Positions 49,488-58,948 of a DNA stretch of 64,000 bases are shown here, piece by piece. The stretch's first letter is position 1, and each line of letters opens with the position of its first letter. The translations under genes were made by a program, and so were the position numbers. The stretch lies in contig NZ_JBGSRV010000011.1 of NCBI RefSeq assembly GCF_041737375.1, positions 1 to 64,000 of the forward strand, in the 5' to 3' direction. The stretch is from Vampirovibrio sp041737375. Its GTDB lineage: Bacteria > Cyanobacteriota > Vampirovibrionia > Vampirovibrionales > Vampirovibrionaceae. The notes beneath the pieces are model-generated. The model did no database searches and had not been told where the DNA came from. It saw nothing but the letters and a program-made list of their open reading frames with translations.

Positions 49488-50300
49488 TTAAGTTTGCGTC
49501 AGTTTAATCAGGACGCATTGCCCTGTCATGAGCGCTAATTTAGCAAACTGCGCGGCATGTTGATGGGCGTACTCATCCACCGCCCGTTTGGCGCCTGGGC
49601 AGGAAGAAAATCCGTAGTCATCCACTAAAATAATGGCGCCCGGTTTCATCCGAGGACCGAAAAAATCCAGCGCAAACTGGGTTGGCTGATAAATGTCCAT
49701 ATCCAGGTGGACAAAATCAAAACTCAGCGCCCCCATGGTTTCAGTGGCGCAATCCTGAATGCGGCTTTGAATCACCTTGACGAATGGAAAAGGCTCCAGG
49801 TAGGCGCGAACCGATTCGTAACTGGTCTGGTTGAATCCAGCCGCGCTATGTTCGCCATCCTCGCCCGTTGTAATATCTCGCTCGTCATGGCCCTCAAACG
49901 TATCGATTGAAAACATGGCAACCCGGTTTTTAAACCATTCGCTGGCCAGGCTTGCTAAAAAATAGCTTCCGCCCCCTTTGTAAACCCCAACTTCAGCAAT
50001 AGTCACCGTTTGATCTGAGGGTATTTGGGAAAGTCTATTTTCCAGGGCTTGATACAGAAAAAACAGGCGATCGTAATAGAGGAGTGTTCGTTTGTGACCC
50101 CGAACGGCGGTTGCTTTTTCGGAAAAGGCCGGATTGTCTCGGATGTCAATCAGCTTGTGACTGGACTTGCCATAAATATCAGGCACATAGTGATACCCTT
50201 TTTGGGGTGTAATCAGGTCTCGGTTTTTGACAAGCGTGTACCCAAAAAGATGGGCAACCTGATTAAATAGCCGTTTAATCAGGTTAAAAGATGCTATCAG
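49488..50300 (-). CDS. TylF-like O-methyltransferase
   Basis: This 270-aa protein has IAEVGVYKGGGSYFLASL (SAM loop), FDFVHLDMDIYQPTQFALDF, GAIILVDDYGFSSCPGAKRAVDEY (metal-ligand Asp residues). This is the TylF/macrocin O-methyltransferase pattern used on sugars and antibiotics. An internal GTG at 50186 would drop 38 residues, but the frame stays open upstream with a typical N-terminus (NLIKRLFNQVAHLFGYTLVK). A strong GAGGAGG lies 5 nt before CTG at 50300, so I place the start there at a rare codon. It lies near other sugar-modification genes. Confidence 0.8.
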   Translation of the reverse strand: MIASFNLIKRLFNQVAHLFGYTLVKNRDLITPQKGYHYVPDIYGKSSHKLIDIRDNPAFSEKATAVRGHKRTLLYYDRLFFLYQALENRLSQIPSDQTVTIAEVGVYKGGGSYFLASLASEWFKNRVAMFSIDTFEGHDERDITTGEDGEHSAAGFNQTSYESVRAYLEPFPFVKVIQSRIQDCATETMGALSFDFVHLDMDIYQPTQFALDFFGPRMKPGAIILVDDYGFSSCPGAKRAVDEYAHQHAAQFAKLALMTGQCVLIKLTQT

Positions 50301-50516
50301 GAATGCCTCCTCAGCTGCGGCAGTGGCAGCAGGTATAGGTTTTCGGGCTGCCTGAACGATACGTTCTGGTTTTGTCTCAATTAAACTTTAAGCGATTTGC
50401 CTGTAAATGGCAATCAAAGTAGTAGTCCAGGGTATTTTGGATAGGGGATTACTTTGTGGTGGCGGTTCCGGCATTGATATAGTAAGATTTGAAAACGGAG
50501 GAGGTTAAACCGTCAG

Positions 50517-51386
50517 ATGGAATACTATGAATCGAAGCACCCTCTTGGTTTTATAGAGGCTTTTCCCAAGCCTTCAGAAAATGAACTGAGTGCTCATTAT
50601 GAGAGTAAATATTATCAAAATCCCAGCGGCTCCTATTCAAAACAGTATAGTGCAGAAGAGCGGCAATATTTTTATAACATTGCCAGTGTGGCTAATAAAA
50701 CTTGCGAAAAGCTGGCCCTTAAAAAAACACTTTTGGATATTGGTTGCGGCGAAGGATATTTTGCAAAGGATTTTCTGGATTTTGGATGGGATGTATTGTG
50801 CTCGGACTATTCGCAGTTTGGCATGGAAAGCCATAATCCAGCATTATTGCCTTTTTTTCGTTCCGGCGGTATTGATGAAACGCTTGGCTTTTTTGAATTA
50901 AATCATCATAAATTTGGATTGGTTAATCTTCAAAATGTTTTAGAACATGTCCTTAACCCTGCTGAATTGCTAAATGGCTTGAAAGCGATTTTAGAGCCAG
51001 CGAATTCTGCCGTGCGTATTAAAATACCCAACGATTATTCCGGGTTTCAATCGCAACTTTTAGAAAGTGGTTTTACAACCAATACTTGGTTTGCGCCGCC
51101 TGAGCATTTATCATATTTTAATATAGAGAGCCTTCAGCGTTTGCTAGCGCATTGTGGTTACAAGCTGCTGTCTTTGCAGGCGGATTTTGCCATTGAAATT
51201 TTTCTTGCGAATTCTAATTCCAATTACTGCCATAATAAAGCCTTGGGCAAAGAGGCTCATTTGGCCCGTGTTTTTGTCGAGAATTTTTTGATCTCTAAAA
51301 ATATCGATGATTATATCGCTTATGCAGAGGCGTGTGGCAAGCTTGGCTTTGGAAGATGTTTGATTGCCTACGCAGCCCCTGTATAG
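50517..51386 (+). CDS. Class I SAM-dependent methyltransferase
   Basis: This 289-aa protein has LLDIGCGEGYFAKDFLDFGW (motif I, about residues 70-89), LQNVLEHVLNPAELLNGLKA (post-II), and IKIPNDYSGFQ (after the core). The N-terminus lacks the zinc cysteines of related sugar methyltransferases. GGAGGAGG lies 12 nt before the ATG. The substrate is unknown; the neighbourhood suggests a glycan or activated sugar. Confidence 0.8.
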   Translation: MEYYESKHPLGFIEAFPKPSENELSAHYESKYYQNPSGSYSKQYSAEERQYFYNIASVANKTCEKLALKKTLLDIGCGEGYFAKDFLDFGWDVLCSDYSQFGMESHNPALLPFFRSGGIDETLGFFELNHHKFGLVNLQNVLEHVLNPAELLNGLKAILEPANSAVRIKIPNDYSGFQSQLLESGFTTNTWFAPPEHLSYFNIESLQRLLAHCGYKLLSLQADFAIEIFLANSNSNYCHNKALGKEAHLARVFVENFLISKNIDDYIAYAEACGKLGFGRCLIAYAAPV

Positions 51387-51494
51387 GCTTCAATCAATGT
51401 GGTTCATGACGGGTAAAAACAACCATTGTGCGGCCTTCAAAGTTGAGCTATTTCTCCTTGATCCTGTTTTATTTTTGGATTATTATTTTGAAAT

Positions 51495-52883
51495 ATGAAA
51501 ATTACTTTTATTTCAAACGCCTGTTGTATTTATGAGAGTGGCGATTATAAGTTATTGACGGACCCCTGGTTGGTTGATGGGGTTTTTGAAGGGGCCTGGT
51601 TTCATGCGCCTGCTTTGAAAACAAGTCCTCAGGATTTGGTTGGCGTGGACGCGCTTTATATTAGTCATATCCATCCGGATCATTATGATCTCAATACGTT
51701 GAAGTTCTTTCCCTTCGATATTGCAATTTTTGTGCTGGACCATCCCCCTAATTTTTTGTTGAATAATCTGAAAAATCTGGGCTTTACCAATATTATTCCA
51801 ATCAAGCCTGAAACCAATTATTCTTTTGGTCCTTTTGAATTAACGCTTTTTCAGCCTTTTGAAAAGCATGTTTATCACGAAGCGCAAATCGGGAATCTGA
51901 TTGATAGTTCTATATTGGTTAGGGCTGATGGGTGTAGTATTTTTAACGCCAACGACAATGTGTTGTCCGTGGAGGCCGCCCAAGCGCTTCACGCACGCTA
52001 TGGCAACTTGACCCTTGCTCAACTTAACTATAATGCGGCAGGCCCTTTTCCCAGTTGTTTCAATCACTTCAATGAAGCTGAAAAGCTGGAGAAGCATGGC
52101 CTGGTTTTAAAGCGAAATTTGGCGCACATGCTTAAAATTGCGGAAATTTTGCAGGCGGATTACACCATGCCGTTTGCGGGCGCTTATGTTATTGGGGGTA
52201 AGTTCTGGCAAAAAAATCAATACTTGGGAACCACTTCCTGGGATGAGGCCGCCACTTATATTCAAGAGAATGGCAACGGCCAAACCAGGCCCTTGGTGCT
52301 TCAGGAAGGGCTGACCTTTGATCTAAAGACTCATCAAATCACCAACGGCACTTACCAGCCGGTTGATACGCAAGCGCAGTGGGCTTATATTACGCAAGTT
52401 CTTGCCGATAAAAAGTATCCTTATGAACTGGATGCTACTTTGAATCAGTTCTCAAACGAAGCGCTTTCCTCGTTGCTTAAGTCTTTTTTGCCGTATGCCC
52501 GAATGAATTTATGGAAAGCACAAGCGCGTTTTGACCATTATAATACCTGGACAATTGCCATTCGTTTAACCGACTGTGTGTTTCAATTTCGATTTGACCA
52601 ACCGGGCTTCCAGTTTTTGCTGAACGATCAGGCGCTTCAGGAGCCTTATCTGCTTTGTGATATGGACATTCGGTTGCTCGCCCAGATTTTGCAAAGAAAA
52701 GCTCACTGGAACAGCGCTGAAATTGGCTGCCACATTGATTTCATTCGTCAGCCGGATCAGTATCTGCCCGATATTCATACCTTGATGTCCTTTTTTAATT
52801 TGCCCCCTAAAAAAATTGAAGCATTCAACGCACTTCTGGAATCCACTGTACAGGATGAAAATTTGGTTTTGGAGTATTCGTAG
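51495..52883 (+). CDS. Metallo-beta-lactamase-fold enzyme
   Basis: This 462-aa protein starts with KITFISNACCIYESGDYKLL, then TDPWLVDGVF and the metal motif YISHIHPDHYD (H-x-H-x-D-H, about residues 57-67). The C-terminal roughly 200 residues have no recognised domain. The layout resembles the hydrolase part of CMP-N-acetylneuraminate hydroxylase-like proteins seen in surface-polysaccharide loci. No Shine-Dalgarno is visible before the ATG. Activity on a nucleotide sugar is inferred from context only. Confidence 0.75.
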   Translation: MKITFISNACCIYESGDYKLLTDPWLVDGVFEGAWFHAPALKTSPQDLVGVDALYISHIHPDHYDLNTLKFFPFDIAIFVLDHPPNFLLNNLKNLGFTNIIPIKPETNYSFGPFELTLFQPFEKHVYHEAQIGNLIDSSILVRADGCSIFNANDNVLSVEAAQALHARYGNLTLAQLNYNAAGPFPSCFNHFNEAEKLEKHGLVLKRNLAHMLKIAEILQADYTMPFAGAYVIGGKFWQKNQYLGTTSWDEAATYIQENGNGQTRPLVLQEGLTFDLKTHQITNGTYQPVDTQAQWAYITQVLADKKYPYELDATLNQFSNEALSSLLKSFLPYARMNLWKAQARFDHYNTWTIAIRLTDCVFQFRFDQPGFQFLLNDQALQEPYLLCDMDIRLLAQILQRKAHWNSAEIGCHIDFIRQPDQYLPDIHTLMSFFNLPPKKIEAFNALLESTVQDENLVLEYS

Positions 52884-53020
52884 CATTTTTGCCATTGTAA
52901 GCTTTGGCAGGAGTGAATGTTTTGAGATGGGCGCGTTCGACTAGCCTCTGTTCTGACGTAGGGGGAGATGCCAGGTCCTAAGGGAAGTCGACTGGCTGTT
53001 TTGCAATCTCTGCGCCAATG

Positions 53021-53791
53021 TTAGCTCATTTTTGTATCTAGCTTGGGATCGTAGATGATGAAAGTATTCCGCTTTTCTTTGGCTCGATATAAGGCGGTAT
53101 CGGCGTGGCGAATTAACACTTCCTCATCCAGTCCGTGTTCTGGAAAAACGGCAATGCCCATGCTGATTCCAATGTAGTATTCTTTGCCCTGTAAGGTAAA
53201 GGGTTCCTGAATGGCCGTTAAAATTCGCATACACAGGGTGGCAATGGCTCCCCGATCCTGAAGGCTGGGACAAACGAAGGCGAATTCATCGCCCCCATAC
53301 CGGGCAATGGTATCGGACTCCCGCATAATATTTTGTAATCGAATCACCACTTGTTTTAGCAGCATATCACCTGCGTCATGGCCCAGGGTATCGTTGATGG
53401 GCTTGAATTTATCCAAATCCGCCATCACCACGCAAAAACGAGTTTTATGGCGGGTGGCCAGCTTCATGGTTTGTAGCAATCTATCTCTAAATAAACGGCG
53501 ATTGGGCAACTGGGTGAGCGGATCGTAAAACGCCTGATTTTCAAACTGGGACATGGTATTTTGTGTTTTTCTGCTGGTGTTTTCGAATTCCTGTTTTAAC
53601 TGTTTGTAGCGTTGCAGCAGTATTAATAGCGCCCCGAATTCCAGTGCCGCAATGATGAGGGCTGCCCATAGATAGAGGGTTTCAGGGCTTTGTGCCACTA
53701 CCGCTTCCGCTGCGTTGGCGGTGCCTCCACTCAGGCCCGTTGCCGATAACCCCAGCACGCTGAGGGCCAGTTTTCTGGTTAGAGAGTCCAT
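53021..53791 (-). CDS. GGDEF-domain diguanylate cyclase, membrane-anchored
   Basis: This 256-aa protein has an N-terminal signal-like segment (LALSVLGLSATGLSGGTANA), a membrane helix (LYLWAALIIAALEFGALLIL), a short coiled coil and a GGDEF domain: DPLTQLPNRRLF, LDKFKPINDTLGHDAGD, RYGGDEFAFV (active site intact). No obvious RxxD inhibitory site lies just before it. It should make cyclic di-GMP. ATG at 53791 has AAAGG 7 nt upstream. Confidence 0.9.
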   Translation of the reverse strand: MDSLTRKLALSVLGLSATGLSGGTANAAEAVVAQSPETLYLWAALIIAALEFGALLILLQRYKQLKQEFENTSRKTQNTMSQFENQAFYDPLTQLPNRRLFRDRLLQTMKLATRHKTRFCVVMADLDKFKPINDTLGHDAGDMLLKQVVIRLQNIMRESDTIARYGGDEFAFVCPSLQDRGAIATLCMRILTAIQEPFTLQGKEYYIGISMGIAVFPEHGLDEEVLIRHADTALYRAKEKRNTFIIYDPKLDTKMS

Positions 53792-54076
53792 CAAAATGCC
53801 TTTAGATAGGATGATAGGGTCAATGGTCAACACTGTGTCACTGCCTTACCGCCAAGCTGTATCCAAAACAGGCTGGAGGTCGTCTCATTGCCAGTGGCCC
53901 TTGGGAATATCCCACAATGAGTAGTCTGGACAAGGCTGACTGGTATCAGTATAACATTTTTTAAGCATAGTTCCTTTTGGGCTTTTGAACGTAACGCCAA
54001 GGGCAGAGGGCATTTTTTTAATCAGGTTGGTTAATTTGAGTTGGCTTTGTTTAGACGTTCGTTTGATCAAAATGCT

Positions 54077-55237
54077 TTAAGGTGAGTCAGAAAAATAACG
54101 TCCAACTTGATGAACCACCTGGTGAATGACATCAGCGGGCATTCCTGTCCAAAAGGGCAGACGAATCAGTTGCTCGCTCAGGGCTTCTGTATAAGGCAGT
54201 GGCACTGGGGCCTTGCAATATTTTTTACCCGCTGCGGAAAGGTGCAGCGGCGCATAGTGAAACAGGGCGTGAATATGATGGGCCTTTAAAAAGGCGATGA
54301 GCCCTTTTTGCACCGCTGGGCTATGGGTGAGTATGTAGTATAAATGGCCGTTATGCTCGCATTGATCGGGAATGGTGGGGCGTGTAATAAGCCCTTGTTG
54401 TTCCAGTGGCTCAAATGCCCGGTGGTATTCGTTCCATACCTGCAAGCGGCTTTGTAAAATCAGGTCGCTTTTTTGAAGCTGGGCAAACAGCACTGCCGCG
54501 GTTAGCTCACTGGGCAAGTAAGACGAACCGGGCCTGACCCAGGTGTATTTATCCACTTCGCCCCTGAAAAACTGAGCCCGGTTGGTGCCTTTTTCCCAAA
54601 TGATTTCAGCCGATTGCAGCCAGTGGGGGTGGTTAATAATCAGCGCCCCGCCTTCGCCCGCAATGATATTTTTGGTTTCATGAAAACTGTAAATCCCCAA
54701 GTCTCCCCAGGTACCCAGGGCGCGACCCTGATACCGGGAGCCAAAGCTATGGGCGGCATCTTCAATAATACGAAGGCCATGCTGGTTGGCCAGTTCCTGA
54801 ATGCGTTTCATCTCGCAGGAAACACCAGCGTAATGAACCACCACAATGGCTCGGGTCCTCTCGGTGATGGCGGCTTCTATTTTGGTTTCATCCAGATTGA
54901 GCGTATCGGGCCGGATATCCACAAACACCGGAACCGCTCCCGACATTAAAAAAGCGCTGGCGGTAGACACAAAGGTGAAAGATGGCATGATCACTTCATC
55001 ACCCGGTTTTAACCCCATCACCAGCCCGCTCATTTCAAGCGCCGCAGTTGCGGAGTGGGTTAACAGCACCTTGTGAGCGCTGATCATGGTTTCCATCAGC
55101 CGTTGACACTGTTTGGTCAAAGGTCCATTGCCCGAAAGATGATTTTGAGACAGCGCCTGCTGCAGGTAAATCAACTCATCTCCGGTTAAAAACGGTTTGT
55201 TAAATGGAATGGTATCAACCATAACGTCCAATGGCAC
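54077..55237 (-). CDS. wecE: dTDP-4-amino-4,6-dideoxygalactose transaminase (WecE/RffA-like)
   Basis: This 386-aa PLP-dependent aminotransferase of the DegT/DnrJ/EryC1/StrS family has VDTIPFNKPFLTGDELIYLQ, PSFTFVSTASAFLMSGAVPV, IIEDAAHSFGS, YSFHETKNIIAGEGGALI (Lys binds PLP) and KGTNRAQFFRGEVDKYTWV. The whole reads like E. coli WecE, which makes dTDP-Fuc4N precursors. GTG at 55237 has GAGGG 4-5 nt upstream; ATG at 55222 is an alternative. It faces the glycan operon across 400 bp and probably supplies an amino sugar to it. Confidence 0.9.
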   Translation of the reverse strand: MPLDVMVDTIPFNKPFLTGDELIYLQQALSQNHLSGNGPLTKQCQRLMETMISAHKVLLTHSATAALEMSGLVMGLKPGDEVIMPSFTFVSTASAFLMSGAVPVFVDIRPDTLNLDETKIEAAITERTRAIVVVHYAGVSCEMKRIQELANQHGLRIIEDAAHSFGSRYQGRALGTWGDLGIYSFHETKNIIAGEGGALIINHPHWLQSAEIIWEKGTNRAQFFRGEVDKYTWVRPGSSYLPSELTAAVLFAQLQKSDLILQSRLQVWNEYHRAFEPLEQQGLITRPTIPDQCEHNGHLYYILTHSPAVQKGLIAFLKAHHIHALFHYAPLHLSAAGKKYCKAPVPLPYTEALSEQLIRLPFWTGMPADVIHQVVHQVGRYFSDSP

Positions 55238-55637
55238 AGTACCCTCAAAAAATCATGAATGGCTGAAGTCTGAAATCCCGGATCACGCAACTGCGCTTTG
55301 GATTGGGTCGGCATTTGCTCAGGCATGATGAGCGCTCAATTCAACCCGGCATCACTCTCATCCCTCTGTCAAATTATAGCACCCGATTGCTGAATGATAG
55401 GAGACAGGAGGAGGCGCATGGACTGGAGGCAATAGGGCTAACTTAGGGCGGAAAGTTGTGTAGGGAGTGCTTGTGTATGGGCATCAGCAACGTGCGTTCT
55501 ATAGTATAATAATGATGGTTGGGTGGCCGTGTGGCCTGTTATTTAGAATCGATAAGGATAAGGTTGCCTTGTTGTGATGGGCCTGTGTAACGTTGTTTTT
55601 TCAGATGGTTTTTGCTTGTGGGTGATTCGTTTTTGAG
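55238..55637. other. Divergent promoter region of the glycan operon
   Basis: This 400-bp gap lies between the aminotransferase gene (left) and the PhyH operon (right). TATAAT near 55504 (AGTATAATAATG) is a good -10 candidate for the rightward operon, but no convincing -35 sits 17 bp upstream. I see no gene. Confidence 0.35.
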
Positions 55638-56426
55638 ATGACTGATTTTGATAAGGCTCATTTTTTATCTGAAATTAACCTGAACGGCTTTTGTGTGCGA
55701 GAGCGTGTGATTCCAGCGCCTTTGCTGCTGCGGTTGAAGCGGGACTTGGAAGCGGCCATTGAGAAAGAGGCCGCCTATCATGCTGGCACCGATTATCAGG
55801 ACTACGGCATGGTTTTGCTTTGTCCCCTTTACGGAGATTCTTTTTTAGAGTTATTGGCTCTGGATGCTTTTATTAAACCCGTGGAAGCGGTGATGGGAGA
55901 GCATTGCATTGTTTATTCCTATACTTCTTCTTCCATGCCGCCTGAAGGCAGTAATTATTCGGCTCGCATTCACAATGATTGCGCCATTCATATGCCCTCC
56001 GATTATTTAACCCGCTTTGGGGCGCTGATTACCCTGGATGATTTTACCGAGCAAAATGGCGCTACCTGGGTGTTGCCGGGTTCACATCATCTCGAGGAAG
56101 CACCGTCAGAGCAGGCGTTTTACGAGCAGGCTGTTCGGCTCAAGGTGCCTGCCGGTAGCGTTTGGTACGCCCATCCCAAAGTGTGGCATTCTGGCAGTTT
56201 AAATCGCACTCAGTTGTGGCGACATGCGGTTACCATAGGCTTTTGCAGGGCTTACATGAAGCAGCGTCTGGATATTCCACGGGTTTTGCAAGCTCAGCCG
56301 GTAGAGTTAACCCATTGCCAGCCCCGTGTTCTCCAGAAGCTGGGTTTTCATGCTCAGGTTCCGGCTTCTTATAATGAGTACTACGCCCCGCCGGAACATC
56401 GTTCCTTCAGGCAGCTTGCCGACTAG
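55638..56426 (+). CDS. Phytanoyl-CoA dioxygenase (PhyH) family oxygenase
   Basis: This 262-aa Fe(II)/2-oxoglutarate dioxygenase has ARIHNDCAIH (H-x-D metal pair, about residues 110-119), FTEQNGATWVLPGSHH (family signature) and HPKVWHSGSLNRTQLWRHAV (distal His and 2-oxoglutarate Arg). Such enzymes hydroxylate small molecules or sugars. It opens the seven-gene operon. Confidence 0.85.
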   Translation: MTDFDKAHFLSEINLNGFCVRERVIPAPLLLRLKRDLEAAIEKEAAYHAGTDYQDYGMVLLCPLYGDSFLELLALDAFIKPVEAVMGEHCIVYSYTSSSMPPEGSNYSARIHNDCAIHMPSDYLTRFGALITLDDFTEQNGATWVLPGSHHLEEAPSEQAFYEQAVRLKVPAGSVWYAHPKVWHSGSLNRTQLWRHAVTIGFCRAYMKQRLDIPRVLQAQPVELTHCQPRVLQKLGFHAQVPASYNEYYAPPEHRSFRQLAD

Positions 56427-56466
56427 TTTACGCACTCCCCTTTCATCGTATAAAAGGACTTGAATT

Positions 56467-57327
56467 ATGACCTCTTTAAAAACAGATCATCACTATCAGG
56501 AAGTGATCAACGCCAACATTGAAGTGCATTCCCGCACAGCGGATGAGTATCATACTGAACCCCATTTTCGCCCGGAAAACATTGCCAAAGTAAATGAAAA
56601 ACTGGGCAATCTGGCTCGCCAGACTCAAGCCCAAAAAATGCTGGATTTGGGGTGCGGTACGGGTTTCATGATCAATATCGCCAAGCAGTATGTGCCTCAT
56701 ATTGATGGGGTTGATGTGACTCAAGCCATGCTGGATCGGGTGGATACTAGCGGTGAGGCCAACATTCGTTTGTTTAACCACGATACGGGTTCGTTTACGG
56801 TGGAAAAAAACGCTTACGATCTGGTGACTGCATACTCTTTCTTGCACCATTTGTATGACATTGTGCCTACCCTGAAAACCGCTTATGACGCGCTAAAGCC
56901 GGGCGGTAAATTTTATGTGGATCTGGACCCTAATTACTATTTTTGGGCCGGTATCGATCAGCTGGATCGGGATGGCGCATATGATGCCATTGTGAAGCGT
57001 GAAATTGAAATGGTGAGCCATATTGATGAGCAGGTGGGGAAGCGTTTTAACATTGATTTTGAGCTGATTAATCTGGCTGAGTATGGCAAAAATGTGAAAG
57101 GCGGCTTTAAGGCCGAAGAGTTAGATCCCCTATTGCGGAGTGTGGGCTTTCAGTCGGTGGAGCTCCAGTATTACTGGTATATCGGGCAGGGTTATCTCAT
57201 TAACCATGAACAGTATTCCCCCGATAAAAGACAGGAGTATGCGGAAGTGACAGAAGACGTTCTGCAAAAACTGCTGCCCCTTTCCAAAGGGTTGTACAAG
57301 TATTTGGGCTTTGTGGCCACCAAATAA
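56467..57327 (+). CDS. Class I SAM-dependent methyltransferase
   Basis: This 286-aa protein has KMLDLGCGTGFMINIAKQYV (motif I, about residues 58-77), VDVTQAMLDRV (motif II acidic), AYSFLHHLYDI and LKPGGKFYVDLDPNYYFWAG (motif III-IV). AAGGA lies 8 nt before the ATG. It is the second gene of the operon. The substrate is probably a sugar or polyketide-like acceptor, by context. Confidence 0.85.
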   Translation: MTSLKTDHHYQEVINANIEVHSRTADEYHTEPHFRPENIAKVNEKLGNLARQTQAQKMLDLGCGTGFMINIAKQYVPHIDGVDVTQAMLDRVDTSGEANIRLFNHDTGSFTVEKNAYDLVTAYSFLHHLYDIVPTLKTAYDALKPGGKFYVDLDPNYYFWAGIDQLDRDGAYDAIVKREIEMVSHIDEQVGKRFNIDFELINLAEYGKNVKGGFKAEELDPLLRSVGFQSVELQYYWYIGQGYLINHEQYSPDKRQEYAEVTEDVLQKLLPLSKGLYKYLGFVATK

Positions 57328-57348
57328 ACCGCCGTGAAGGAGTCAACC

Positions 57349-58080
57349 ATGCCAGAGCCATTAAATGCCTATTTGCCCGCCTATCAGGATGAATTTTTAT
57401 ACGCGCTGGACAATCGTCTGATTCTGAACTGGTACCCCCAGCGCATTATGTCTATGGCTCAAGGGGATTCTCTGCTTGAGCTGGGGGTGGGACACGGGTT
57501 TTCCACGCATTTGTTTGCCCAGCATTTTAAGCGGCATGTGGTACTAGAGGGTTCTTCGGCGGTGATTCAGCAGTTTCAGCAAAATTTCCCCGATTGCGGC
57601 GCTGAAATTGTGGCCGGTTATTTTGAAACCTTTGAAACCACAGAGCGCTTTGATGTGATTGTGATGGGCTTTGTGCTGGAGCATGTGGATGCGCCTGAGG
57701 TCATCTTGTCTCGCTTTAAGTCGTTTTTGAAGCCGGGTGGCTCCATTTATCTAACCGTGCCTAACGCCGAGGCGTTGAATAAGCGGCTGGGGTATGAGGC
57801 CGGTTTGCTGCCCTCTTTGTTTCAGCTGGGGGCTGGCGATCTGGCCCTGGGGCATCAGCGGCTTTTTTCTGTGGAAACCTTGAAAACGCTGGTTCAACAA
57901 TGCGGTTATCGCTGTGAAACATTGGAGGGCATTTTTTTAAAGCCCATTACCACACAGCAAATTCAAACCTTGGCGCTTTCGGAAGCCATTTTACAGGGCA
58001 TGTTAAAAGTGGGCATCCATTATCCTGAATTATGCGTGGCCCTCTTTATGGAGATTAAAGAGGCCGAAACGATTGCCTAG
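57349..58080 (+). CDS. Class I SAM-dependent methyltransferase
   Basis: This 243-aa protein has LLELGVGHGFSTHLFAQHF (SAM loop), IVMGFVLEHVDAPEVILSRF and LKPGGSIYLTVPNAEALNKR, a C-methyl/O-methyl-type sugar methyltransferase pattern. The ATG at 57349 with AAGGAG 6 nt upstream is preferred over GTG at 57334. It ends inside the TTG-started epimerase gene (8-bp overlap). Confidence 0.83.
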   Translation: MPEPLNAYLPAYQDEFLYALDNRLILNWYPQRIMSMAQGDSLLELGVGHGFSTHLFAQHFKRHVVLEGSSAVIQQFQQNFPDCGAEIVAGYFETFETTERFDVIVMGFVLEHVDAPEVILSRFKSFLKPGGSIYLTVPNAEALNKRLGYEAGLLPSLFQLGAGDLALGHQRLFSVETLKTLVQQCGYRCETLEGIFLKPITTQQIQTLALSEAILQGMLKVGIHYPELCVALFMEIKEAETIA

Positions 58081-58948
58081 CCCCTTGAAAATCCTGATTA
58101 TTGGCGGTCATTCCATGGTGGGAAAGCGCCTTTTGGATCGGCTGGGGCCAAATTTTGAGGTGCGAACCGCAGGCCGTCATCCTGAGGATGATGTCTGGTT
58201 TGATTTATTAGAAGAGGGCCTTGCGCCTGAGCTTTCGCAGGCGGCGTTTGATGTGGTGATTCACTGTGCCGCCAGCTTTGCTGATAATTCACCGGAGGGC
58301 TTTCTGCTGAATCAAAAAACCAATGCAGGTGGGGCTTTACAAGTAACGCGGCTGTTGCAGGCGGTGGGTTGCAATCGATTGATTTATGTATCGAGCATTT
58401 CTATTTTTGATCATCCTGAAAATCAATATTACGGCTCTTATGGCCTCTCCAAGCGCCATGCTCAGGAAATGCTGGAACTGTACGCTCGATTTCACCACAT
58501 CCGTTTTACGGCTTTGATGTTGTCGCAAATTTATGACGATCGAGGCGAGGCCAAAAAGCATCAGGCTTTTATTTATCACTTGCTGGAAATGGCTCGAACC
58601 AATCAGGAATGTGTGTTGTGGGGCCATCAATCTCCCCTGAGAAATTTATTGTTTATTGAGGATGTCACCACCCTCATTGAAAAGGTGATTGAACAAGATT
58701 TGGTGGGTAGTTACGTTTGCGCTCACCCCCAAAGCCCAAGCATTTTAGAGATTGCGAAAACAGCTTACGAGGTGTTTGATCATCCGCCCCAAATCCGCAT
58801 CGATCCCACTCAGCCTAATCCACCTTCTATTTTTGTACCCATCGATTTTTCCATTTATGAGCGACTGAATTATTTCCCACAAACCGATTTGAAAACCGGG
58901 TTTTTAAAGTACCGACAGTACGTGGAGGGCCTCAAGTCATGCCCATGA
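58073..58948 (+). CDS. NAD(P)-dependent sugar epimerase/dehydratase (extended SDR)
   Basis: This 291-aa protein has KILIIGGHSMVGKRLLDRLG (G-x-x-x-x-x-G nucleotide loop), VIHCAASFAD, YVSSISIFDHPENQYYG, then YGLSKRHAQEM (Tyr-x-x-x-Lys). It probably epimerises or reduces a nucleotide sugar. The start is TTG at 58073, overlapping the previous stop, with GAGG 9 nt upstream. Its own stop overlaps the next ATG by 10 bp. Confidence 0.83.
   Translation: MPSPLKILIIGGHSMVGKRLLDRLGPNFEVRTAGRHPEDDVWFDLLEEGLAPELSQAAFDVVIHCAASFADNSPEGFLLNQKTNAGGALQVTRLLQAVGCNRLIYVSSISIFDHPENQYYGSYGLSKRHAQEMLELYARFHHIRFTALMLSQIYDDRGEAKKHQAFIYHLLEMARTNQECVLWGHQSPLRNLLFIEDVTTLIEKVIEQDLVGSYVCAHPQSPSILEIAKTAYEVFDHPPQIRIDPTQPNPPSIFVPIDFSIYERLNYFPQTDLKTGFLKYRQYVEGLKSCP

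Noticed and set aside
50256..50285. Perfect 12-bp inverted repeat considered as an operator
   Set aside because: It falls within the extended coding region of the TylF-like gene, so it is more likely coding sequence; kept only as a remark.
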